A stretch of DNA of 34,331 nucleotides from Polyangiaceae bacterium (GTDB taxonomy: Bacteria; Myxococcota_A; Polyangia; Polyangiales; Polyangiaceae). The notes under the pieces were generated by a model. It did not search any database, was not told where the DNA came from, and worked only from the letters and a program-made list of their open reading frames with translations. Both the position numbers and the translations under genes were made by a program. How positions within the stretch are numbered: the first letter of the stretch is position 1; every line of letters begins with the position of its first letter. The stretch covers positions 1-34,331 of the forward strand of contig JADLFU010000106.1 in assembly GCA_020849655.1 (NCBI GenBank), read 5' to 3'. Below are positions 7,453 to 14,223 of this stretch, one piece after another.

Positions 7453-7878
7453 GGTCACCGCGAGAATCTGTGGGTGAGCCACTCCGGCTCCCGGAGGTTG
7501 CCGAGCCACGGCGAAGAGCGGGCGGCGGGGATGATGCGTGGCTCACCGCGCTCTCGCGGCAAGAGCGCGCCGCGGGCTCGCGCCGAGAGGCCGCGCTCCG
7601 GCGGCTCCGCAAGGACGAGGTCCTGTCGCGGGGTCTCCGAGCAGGTCGTCTCGCCGGGGCACGCTGTCGACGCGCTCGCGATGCGCGCACCGGCGAGCGG
7701 TTGCTGCGTGCCCCCGCGAGCGCGGCGCGAGGCGACTGACGAGCGCGCGGCACCGTCTCAGGTGCGGCGACGGCGGCGGGACGTGTGCCGACTTGTGCCA
7801 GAAGCCACGGGCCTCTCGTGCAGGAATTCCGGAACTCCTGCCTGGTGTCGATGGAACGGCTGTTGAAAAGCGTCGAGC
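7453..7878. other. Intergenic stretch with a near-perfect palindrome
   Basis: No supported coding sequence was found here. Frames are Arg/Ala-rich shadows. A 22-bp near-palindrome lies at 7820-7841 (GCAGGAATTCCGGAACTCCTGC, 20 of 22 positions symmetrical), about 38 bp before the VWA gene. Its core TTCCGGAA is also the core of the IS terminal repeats near 10.2-10.7 kb. It may be an operator for the VWA gene or an IS-end relic. Confidence 0.4.
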
Positions 7879-9798
7879 ATGCCTCACTCCCAGCTCCGGC
7901 ACGTTCGCCGCTCTCTCCTCGCGCTCGCGCTGTTCGCCGTCCCGATATCGGGGGCTTGCTCTGCGTCCGACTCGGGCTCGGACGCCGCGGGCTCCGCTCT
8001 CGACTCGGACGCCGGGGGCTCGGGCGACCCTCCGGGGTCGGAGTTCGCGTCGCTCTCGGCGCCGCTCGCGCCTCCGGCGCTCTGCCAGGGCGCGTCCAGG
8101 CGCGGGACCGACGACGCGAAGGGCGGCATGGGTGGTGCCTCCGTCGGAACCGGCGCCGGCGGCTCGAGCGGCTCGAGCGGCTCGAGCGGCGGTGTGAACT
8201 GGGGAGGTGGCAAGGGCGGCGCGTCAGCCGGCGGGCCCGGCGGTCCTGGCGGCGCGGGGGGCTCGGGAGGAGCGTCCGCGGGAGCCGGGGGGACGCCAGA
8301 CCCTGGATGCGGAGGCGCGGCCGGCGGGGCTGGCTACGCGGGCGCCGCGCCTTCGATGGGCTGCGCGGGCAGCGGCGGTTCGAGCGGCGCCGCGGGAGGC
8401 GCGGGAGGCGCGGGAGGCGCGGGAGGCGCCGGCGCGGCAGGCGAAGCGGGCTCGCCGTCGACGCCGCCTCCGCCGCCTCCACCCGACGGAACCCCGCAAG
8501 CGTGCCGTCAGCTCGACCTGACGCAACCTTACACTCTCTACATGTCGCCGGACGACTCGAACTCGATGGCGTCGCCCGCGATCGTGCGCTCGTTGCTGCG
8601 CGCGCACAAGTCGGTGCCGCGCTCGATGGTGCGGACGCACGAGTTCTTGAACTACTACCGCGTGCCGCTCCCGACGCCGCGCGCGGGCAGGCTCGGCCTG
8701 ACGGCGCAGCTCGGCAGCTGCGATCTGTCGGCCGACCTCGCGTTTCAGATCGGCGTGCGCGCGCCGGCACAGCCCACGCGCGAGCCGATGCACGTCGTGC
8801 TCGTGCTCGACACCTCCGGGTCGATGGGCGGTCAGCCCATCGCGAGGGCGCGCGCCGCGGTCCGCGCGATCGCGAAGGCGCTGCGGGCGGGCGACAAGGT
8901 GAGCGCCGTCACGTGGAGCACGACGCAGACCGCGCTGCTGTCCGGTCACGACGTGAGCGGCCCGAACGATCCCTCGCTGCTGACGCTCGCCTCCGGGCTC
9001 TCGGCGAGCGGCGGCACCGATCTGTCGGCAGGGCTCCACGCGGGCTACGCACAGGCGGCAGCGCACAGGGCGCCGGGCGTGCAGACACGCGTCGTGTTGA
9101 TCAGCGACGGGGAAGCGAACGTCGGCGTCACCGACGAGGCGACGATCGGCAAGAACGCGGACGACGCCGAAGGCGCGGGCTCCTACCTCGTGGGAGTCGG
9201 CGTCGGCGCGGGCATCAACGACACGCTGATGGACGTGGTGACGGACGCGGGGCGGGGCGCGTACGTCTACCTCGACACCGAGGAGGAGGCCGAGCGCATG
9301 CTCGTCACGCGCTTCGACGAGACGATGCGCGTGTTCGCGCGCGACGTGCAGATCGCGGTCACGCTCCCGCCCTACTTCGGCATCGCCAAGTTCAGCGGTG
9401 AGCTCTTCTCGACGGACCAGGCGAAGGTGCGCCCGCAGCACCTCGCGCCCGACGACGCGATGGTCCTCTATCAGCTGCTCACCCCCTGCGACGCGTCCCT
9501 CGTGAACGCGAACGATCGCGTGAGGGTCGACGTCACCTGGAAGGACGTCGAGACGAACGCCCCGCAGAAGCTGACCCGCGACGCGACGCTCGGTGAGCTC
9601 GCCGCCGCGCCCGCTGACCTGACGAAGGCCGCGGCGATCGTCGCGTACGCCGCCGCGGCGCGCTCGATCGCGGAGGGCACCGTCGACGAGCGCGCCGCGT
9701 TGAAGGCGACCGCGCTCGACGCGGTGGTGGCGGCCGATCCGAGCGGCGTCGATCCCGAGCTGGTCGAGATCCGCGAGCTCGTCGGGCTGATCCCGTGA
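7879..9798 (+). CDS. VWA-domain lipoprotein with long Gly-rich linker
   Basis: This is a 639-residue protein. A signal peptide with a weak lipobox, SGAC (Cys27), is followed by a very long Gly/Ser/Ala linker (about 80-195, including tandem GGAGGAGGAG) and a proline run (196-202). An N-terminal module (about 210-265, LDLTQPYTLYMSPDDSNSMA and EFLNYY) resembles the domain preceding VWA in YfbK-type proteins. The VWA domain (about 303-480) has an intact MIDAS: D311-x-S-x-S, T380 and D410 (VVLISDGEAN). The C-terminal part matches the YfbK-like C-terminal domain (AAAIVAYAAAARS). It likely binds a partner or ligand at the cell surface through a divalent metal. The partner is not evident from the neighbours. 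Confidence 0.85.
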   Translation: MPHSQLRHVRRSLLALALFAVPISGACSASDSGSDAAGSALDSDAGGSGDPPGSEFASLSAPLAPPALCQGASRRGTDDAKGGMGGASVGTGAGGSSGSSGSSGGVNWGGGKGGASAGGPGGPGGAGGSGGASAGAGGTPDPGCGGAAGGAGYAGAAPSMGCAGSGGSSGAAGGAGGAGGAGGAGAAGEAGSPSTPPPPPPPDGTPQACRQLDLTQPYTLYMSPDDSNSMASPAIVRSLLRAHKSVPRSMVRTHEFLNYYRVPLPTPRAGRLGLTAQLGSCDLSADLAFQIGVRAPAQPTREPMHVVLVLDTSGSMGGQPIARARAAVRAIAKALRAGDKVSAVTWSTTQTALLSGHDVSGPNDPSLLTLASGLSASGGTDLSAGLHAGYAQAAAHRAPGVQTRVVLISDGEANVGVTDEATIGKNADDAEGAGSYLVGVGVGAGINDTLMDVVTDAGRGAYVYLDTEEEAERMLVTRFDETMRVFARDVQIAVTLPPYFGIAKFSGELFSTDQAKVRPQHLAPDDAMVLYQLLTPCDASLVNANDRVRVDVTWKDVETNAPQKLTRDATLGELAAAPADLTKAAAIVAYAAAARSIAEGTVDERAALKATALDAVVAADPSGVDPELVEIRELVGLIP

Positions 9799-9899
9799 GA
9801 GGGTCGCCCGCCTGAACGGGAGAGCGCACGCGCGCTCGGGCGTTCGTCGCCCCTCGACCAGAGGCCGAGCACGTGCCAGCGAATCGGCGAACGTGCTCG

Positions 9900-10187
9900 G
9901 CCCGCGGCGCTCCGCAGCGCACCGAAGCCGTCTCGGTCGACGTTGGCACGGAGCCTCTGGACCGACGACAGCCGCAGGAGAGCGTCGAACAGCGCCCCGA
10001 CGGGCTCGTCCGCATCCCGCTGAAGCGCGCCTTGACGACGGCATCGTCGCCGTCGACATGGACCCGCTCTCGCTCGTCGCGCGCCTCGCCGCCGGCGTGC
10101 CGCCACCGAGGTTCCACACAGTCAAGTACGCCGGCCTGCTCGCGTTCGCGCACAGGTGGCGCGTTCGCATCGCGCCAGACAAGCGGC
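9900..10187 (+). pseudogene. IS91-family transposase C-terminal remnant
   Basis: The plus strand reads DGLVRIPLKRA (about 9990-10028) and, after a frameshift, DGIVAVDMDPLSLVARLAAG then VPPPRFHTVKYAGLLA. This is the conserved DG..alDmtP.ellaRLaalVPPPR.H.vrYhGvla block of IS91/ISCR-type (Y2) transposases. The catalytic tyrosine region lies earlier in the family and is missing. The fragment is cut at 10188, where the end of a second IS-like element begins. Confidence 0.75.
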
Positions 10188-10429
10188 TGGAGGTTCCGGA
10201 AATTCTGACACCTTCTTTCCGGAAAGTCTGAGCACCTCGTCGCTCCGCGCATCCTCGCCGACGGCCTCGTCCGCGGGCAAGTGCTTCGAGCGGACCGACG
10301 CAGGAGCTGTTCCGGCGTGGCCGGACACGCGCAGAGGTGCGTGGAGGATCTCGGCGTCATTCTGATTTCTCCTTTCGGGAGCGCTCAGATTTTCCGGAAC
10401 GGGAGCGCTCAGATTTTCCGGAACCACCA
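10188..10429. mobile_element. 242-bp miniature IS21-like element with inverted ends
   Basis: The left end reads TGGAGGTTCCGGAAATTCTG on the plus strand from 10188. The right end reads TGGTGGTTCCGGAAAATCTG on the minus strand from 10429. Each end has a second internal TTTCCGGAA repeat 20-25 bp inward, as IS21-type ends have multiple terminal repeats. Inside, 10321-10352 (plus) is an inverted copy of the IstA HTH-coding DNA at 10506-10537 (31 of 32 identical), and no functional gene remains. It looks like an internally deleted and rearranged copy. Exact family membership needs comparison with a full element. Confidence 0.5.
10351..10429 (-). repeat. IS terminal direct repeat, copy 1
   Basis: This 79-bp unit differs by one base from 10619-10697 and is in the same orientation. 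It contains two TCAGATTTTCCGGAA subrepeats and, on the minus strand, an AAAGGAG ribosome-binding site just before an ATG. In this copy the ATG is followed by rearranged sequence rather than istA. Confidence 0.8.
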
Positions 10430-10628
10430 CTCTCGCCCCGTCGTCGACGTCCGTGACCGCGACCTCGCGCTGCACGCGCCGCACCGTGGCGGGCGACACG
10501 CCCGCGAGATCCGCCACGCACCTCTGCGCGTGTCCGGCCTCGAGAAGCACCTGAACCTTGTGGCGTACGAGCAGGGGCAGCCTCTCGCTCCCCTGCTCCA
10601 CGCGCAGATCTCCGACCATCGGCGTCAT
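10430..10628 (-). pseudogene. IstA N-terminus of a truncated IS21-family element
   Basis: From the ATG at 10628, preceded by AAAGGAG (AAAGGAGAAATCAG-ATG), the minus strand encodes about 66 residues. They include LLVRHKVQVLLEAGHAQRCV and the HTH segment ADLAGVSPATVRRVQREV, which match IS21-family IstA N-termini. The frame then runs into another copy of the element's own left terminal repeat at 10429 (TGGTGG), so the rest of istA and istB is missing. This indicates insertion of, or recombination with, a second copy of the same IS. Confidence 0.7.
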
Positions 10629-10697
10629 TCTGATTTCTCCTTTCGGGAGTGCTCAGATTTTCCGGAACGGGAGCGCTCAGATTTTCCGGAACCACCA
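10619..10697 (-). repeat. IS terminal direct repeat, copy 2 (left end of the IS)
   Basis: This is identical to 10351-10429 except for one base (GAGTGCTC against GAGCGCTC). The minus strand reads TGGTGGTTCCGGAAAATC from 10697, starting with the TG dinucleotide expected of IS21-type tips. It is followed by a second TTCCGGAAAATCTGAG subrepeat, then the ribosome-binding site and ATG of the IstA remnant. The sequence immediately outside (10698 onwards) is a truncated methylase gene. Confidence 0.8.
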
Positions 10698-10787
10698 ATC
10701 GAGGACGGTGCGCGCGTCAGGGAGGGATCGGACAAGGCTGACGATCCCCGGGACGAGGACGCGCTTCGAGCCGATGTACTTGATCAC
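10698..10787 (-). pseudogene. First 30 codons of a Dam-type DNA adenine methylase, truncated by an IS
   Basis: From a GTG at 10787 the minus strand encodes VIKYIGSKRVLVPGIVSLVR then SLPDARTVLD. The KYIGSKR..L...I segment is the N-terminal SAM-binding lead-in of D12-class (Dam) N6-adenine methyltransferases, whose next residues would be a LFSGTG-type motif. Here the frame runs straight into the IS left end at 10697 (TGGTGG). No catalytic DPPY motif is found elsewhere in the window. The gene has been broken by the IS, and the distal part is lost or elsewhere. Confidence 0.65.
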
Positions 10788-10964
10788 CCCGTCATGTACC
10801 CGACGCGACGCTCCCCCGGCAAGGTCCGGTGGATGCGCTGAGGCTGACGCTGGACGCTCCCGGGATGCGCTTGGCCAAGGTGAGGTTCTTCTGGTCGTCT
10901 CCGCGGACACAAACCTATCCCTCTCACGCACGCTCGACCTCGCGCACCGAAGGGCGCGCGCTGG

Positions 10965-12512
10965 TCACCCGAGCGCCTGGGAGAGGACGGCGCCGACGGC
11001 GGGCGCGAGCACGAGGTGCCCCTGCTCGACGGTGATCAGCGCGGAAGACGCGTCGGGCGCGACGCCGACGTGCGACGCGACGCCCCTCGTCAGCCGGACC
11101 ACCGTGGTCCCGCGATCCTGGCGATCGAGCGCGTACGCCTCCTGCCCGATCTGCAACAGGAAGATCCTGCGCCGTGGGAACGACAGCGTCGAGCGCGCGC
11201 CGTCCTGGTCCACGTGCACGAGCTGGGGATCCGCCTCGTCGCGCCAGAACACGCAGCCCTCGCTCGCGGCGACCCAGGTAGCGCTGGCGAGGGGCGTGAG
11301 GAGCCGCGCGGAGCCGTCGCGCTTCGACACGAGGGCGATCCCCGAGGGTTGCTCGATCCTCATCGGGTCGGGCGGGCCGAGCGGCCAGCCGGGCACGACG
11401 AGCGCGGCGCCCGCGTCCACGAGCGCGCCCATCCCGGACTGCAGGGACGTGTCGGGCGTGAGCGACGTGATCTCGCCGGACGCCTTGTCGACGCGCCGCA
11501 CCCCGGCGCTCGTCGTGAAGTACACGTGGTCGGCGTCCTGGGTGACGTCGTGGACGCCGCGCATCCACGGCGCCCGGGCGACCGTCTTGGTCGCGCCGCT
11601 CCCGTCGCGAGCGAAGCGCTGCAGCGACGTCGCCGCGCAACAATAGACGTGCGTCGCGTCCACGAGGAGCGTGTGGTGCCCGCGGACGCTGTGCCGCGCG
11701 AACGCGCGGCCGCGCTCCCCGTCCGAGCACCAGATCACCCAGAGATCGTCGTCGGGGTTCGCCCCGAGCGACATCGACCCGATCAGGCCGTGCGCGTCGG
11801 CGTGGCTCCACGAGATCCGCGCGCCAGTGGCCCAGCGCTTCCCCTGTGCGTCGCGCGTGTGTCGGAGGAGCGCGGGCAGCCAGGACTTGTGGGCGTCCGG
11901 GGCCTTCTCGCGCTTCGGGCGCGCTTCGGGCGCGCTCGGTGCACGCTCGCGGGCGGGAGGCTTGCGCGACGGCGGCGTGCGCGGGGCCGCGCCGGGCGCC
12001 CAGTCATCGAGGGCGCACCAGTCGAGCGCGCTCTCCGACACGTCGACCTCGTCGGCGATCCGCGCGTCGCGCGTGAGGGGGCCGTCGATCCTACCGTAGG
12101 ACGCCCAGCCGGCGCGCGCCTCGCCGTACGCGTGGTCGACCCCCGTCACGTACGCGCGACGATCCGCGGGCGAGAAGAGCTCGGCGATCACCGCGTCGTC
12201 GCCTTCGTCCGCTGTCTCCCGCGTGAGCGCGACCTTTCGCCCGCGCCAGGCGAGCCGGCGGATCGACGCGAACCCCGCGGCGTCCTCGGTGATCACCACC
12301 ACCAGCTCGCCGAGCGCCCGGACCAGCTGCACCAGCGTGGCCTCGACGCCTCGCTCCCCGCAACCATGCAGGAAGAACCACCGGAGCAGGCGGGTGGCGC
12401 TGCGGTGGGTCTCCACGCGCACCCCGAGCGGGCCCGGGAGCGCGTCGCACGCCGCGACGATCGCGCGGGCTGTGATCGCCGCGGGTGCGGCCAGCATCGC
12501 GCGAGTCGTCAC
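10965..12512 (-). CDS. Unknown protein with propeller-like C-terminus, in the radical SAM operon
   Basis: This is a 515-residue protein. It begins at a GTG (12512) preceded by AGGAG six bases upstream. An ATG five codons later is an alternative. Residues 1-170 form an unrecognised mixed domain (for example RLLRWFFLHGCGERGVEATL). A charged Pro/Arg/Lys linker spans about 175-215. From about 220 to 510 there are repeated beta-blade-like segments: LLVDATHVYCCAATSLQRFA, DADHVYFTTSAGVRRVDKAS, ASEGCVFWRDEADPQLVHVD and GQEAYALDRQDRGTTVVRLT. These resemble DUF5050/YVTN-type propellers. There is no signal peptide, so it is probably cytoplasmic. It follows the radical SAM gene by 40 bp on the same strand and probably shares its transcript. 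Possible roles are substrate binding or scaffolding (inference). Confidence 0.75.
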   Translation of the reverse strand: MTTRAMLAAPAAITARAIVAACDALPGPLGVRVETHRSATRLLRWFFLHGCGERGVEATLVQLVRALGELVVVITEDAAGFASIRRLAWRGRKVALTRETADEGDDAVIAELFSPADRRAYVTGVDHAYGEARAGWASYGRIDGPLTRDARIADEVDVSESALDWCALDDWAPGAAPRTPPSRKPPARERAPSAPEARPKREKAPDAHKSWLPALLRHTRDAQGKRWATGARISWSHADAHGLIGSMSLGANPDDDLWVIWCSDGERGRAFARHSVRGHHTLLVDATHVYCCAATSLQRFARDGSGATKTVARAPWMRGVHDVTQDADHVYFTTSAGVRRVDKASGEITSLTPDTSLQSGMGALVDAGAALVVPGWPLGPPDPMRIEQPSGIALVSKRDGSARLLTPLASATWVAASEGCVFWRDEADPQLVHVDQDGARSTLSFPRRRIFLLQIGQEAYALDRQDRGTTVVRLTRGVASHVGVAPDASSALITVEQGHLVLAPAVGAVLSQALG

Positions 12513-12552
12513 ACGTGGCTCCTGGAGGGAGGGCGCCTCGACGCGGCGGAGG

Positions 12553-14223
12553 CTAGCCCTCGATCGGCCGCAGCTTCGCGAAGCCGTGCGCGCGGATCCA
12601 GTTGATGTGCATCCCGTCGCAGGTGGCCGTCTTCGCGCAGTCGCGGCAGCGCACGCTCTTCGCGAAGAACCGCGACTCGGCGTAGCGCGCGGCGTAGCGG
12701 GTCATGTCGATGCGCCCGTCGCCGCCGAGCATCTCCGCGTCGAGCCGCGAGCCCTGCGGCGAGGCGTCGCGACCCGAGAGGCACGGCGCCACGCCCTCGA
12801 CGCGAAACCCTCCGCGCAGCGTCGCGAAGAGCGCGGGCAGATCCACGTCCTCTGCCTTCGCCTCGGTCACGCGGCCGTAGGTCGGCTGCACGAGCACGTA
12901 GCGCGCGCCCAGCTCGCCCCGCGCCGTCAGCCAGGGCGCCGTGCTCGCGCACAGCCACACCGCGACCTCGATCGGCTCGGGCAGCCGGGAGAGCCGCTCG
13001 GCGTCGTCGGCCGTCCTCGCCACCACGCGCCGCACGGCGCCCGCCAGCGGCCCGCTCGTGAGCGCGGCGTCGAGGCCGTCCCAGGTGTCGAGCTCCAGCG
13101 ACACGCCGTCGTGCTCGGTCACCGCCGCGAGGCGCAGGGCGGCCGCGAGATCCGCCGCGCGGACGTCGAGCCGGCCCGCGCGCGGCAGCACGCCCGGCCG
13201 CGGCGCGGGCTCCCGCACCTCGACCACGTCGACGCGCTCGCTCTTGCGGCGGTCGATCACCTCGTCGAGCGTGTCGCAGAGGTTCTGCAGGTAGCACTGC
13301 GGACAGCGCTCGGGCTGGCGACAGTCGAGCTTCCTGCCGAGCGTCAGATAGCGGTCGTACTCCTCGCGTCGACCGCGCACCTCGTCGTTGAGTTTATAAG
13401 GATCCTGGATGAGGTGCTCGTAGCCCTCGGTGTACTGGGGGGGGAACCGGTTGAGCCACACGTGCACGTCGGGGCGGTTCGACAGATCGAGCGCGCGGCG
13501 GATGGCGGCGGCGATCTGCGGATCGTCGAGGTCGTAGAAGAGGTGGTGGCGCGCGTCCGTCCACGCGTTGCCGAACGGGATCACATGCAACAGATCGAAC
13601 TCGCGCACGCCCCACTCGAGGAACGTCTCCAGCATCTCGGGCAGCACGCGGACGTTCTGCTTGTTGATGACGACGTCGACGTTGACGATGACGCGCCCGG
13701 TGGCGAGCGCCGCCTTCAGCCCCTCGACCTCCTCGACGAAGGCGCCCGGCGTGCCGACGAGCGCGTCGTGCAGCTTCGCGGTGTGGCCGTGCAGCGAGAA
13801 GGTGATCTCGTCGAGGCCGTGCTCGAGCGCCTTCGAGAGGAACTCCGGGTACGCGAACATCCGCCCGTTGGTGACCGTCTGCACCTTGCGGTACCCGGCC
13901 CGCTTGCCGAGGCGCACGTACTCGAGGAACAGCGGGTTCATCGTCGGCTCGCCGCCGGAGAGGATGAGCCGGTCGGCGCCCTTCTTGCGGCCCTCGACGA
14001 TCTGCACGCGCACCTCGCGGTCGTCGCGCATCGTGCCGTCGTGCGCGTTGGAGTCGAGGCAGAACGTACAGTGGTTGTTGCAGTCGAAGCTGAGGCGCAC
14101 CCAGTTGCGCTTCTCGTGCGCGGCGTCCTCGTGGGCGTAGAGCTTCTGCTGCTCGTCGGCGCGCGTGGTGTCGGGGGCGGCGATCGGCAGGTGTCGCTTC
14201 GCCGTGGGGGCGGCCTGGGTCAT
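12553..14223 (-). CDS. Radical SAM protein with SPASM-like and extra C-terminal Cys motifs
   Basis: This is a 556-residue protein. The radical SAM core has C48-x3-C52-x2-C55 (CNNHCTFC), GGEP at 90-93, TNGR at 118 and the SLHG strand at 143. An auxiliary cluster region follows (C301, C307, C310, C316). After about 160 residues without recognised motifs there is PCLSG (C481) and a final motif with C526-x2-C529-x5-C535. That is enough cysteines for one or two auxiliary iron-sulfur clusters besides the SAM-binding one. The start ATG at 14223 overlaps the stop of the upstream radical SAM-methyltransferase gene as ATGA, so the two are translationally coupled. The enzyme class is clear. The substrate is unknown, and no small precursor-peptide gene is obvious nearby. 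Confidence 0.85.
   Translation of the reverse strand: MTQAAPTAKRHLPIAAPDTTRADEQQKLYAHEDAAHEKRNWVRLSFDCNNHCTFCLDSNAHDGTMRDDREVRVQIVEGRKKGADRLILSGGEPTMNPLFLEYVRLGKRAGYRKVQTVTNGRMFAYPEFLSKALEHGLDEITFSLHGHTAKLHDALVGTPGAFVEEVEGLKAALATGRVIVNVDVVINKQNVRVLPEMLETFLEWGVREFDLLHVIPFGNAWTDARHHLFYDLDDPQIAAAIRRALDLSNRPDVHVWLNRFPPQYTEGYEHLIQDPYKLNDEVRGRREEYDRYLTLGRKLDCRQPERCPQCYLQNLCDTLDEVIDRRKSERVDVVEVREPAPRPGVLPRAGRLDVRAADLAAALRLAAVTEHDGVSLELDTWDGLDAALTSGPLAGAVRRVVARTADDAERLSRLPEPIEVAVWLCASTAPWLTARGELGARYVLVQPTYGRVTEAKAEDVDLPALFATLRGGFRVEGVAPCLSGRDASPQGSRLDAEMLGGDGRIDMTRYAARYAESRFFAKSVRCRDCAKTATCDGMHINWIRAHGFAKLRPIEG

Noticed and set aside
7474-7739. Plus-strand frame after 7453 as a continuation or new gene
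   Set aside because: Arg-rich sequence without start signal or recognisable family; most likely noncoding or decayed.
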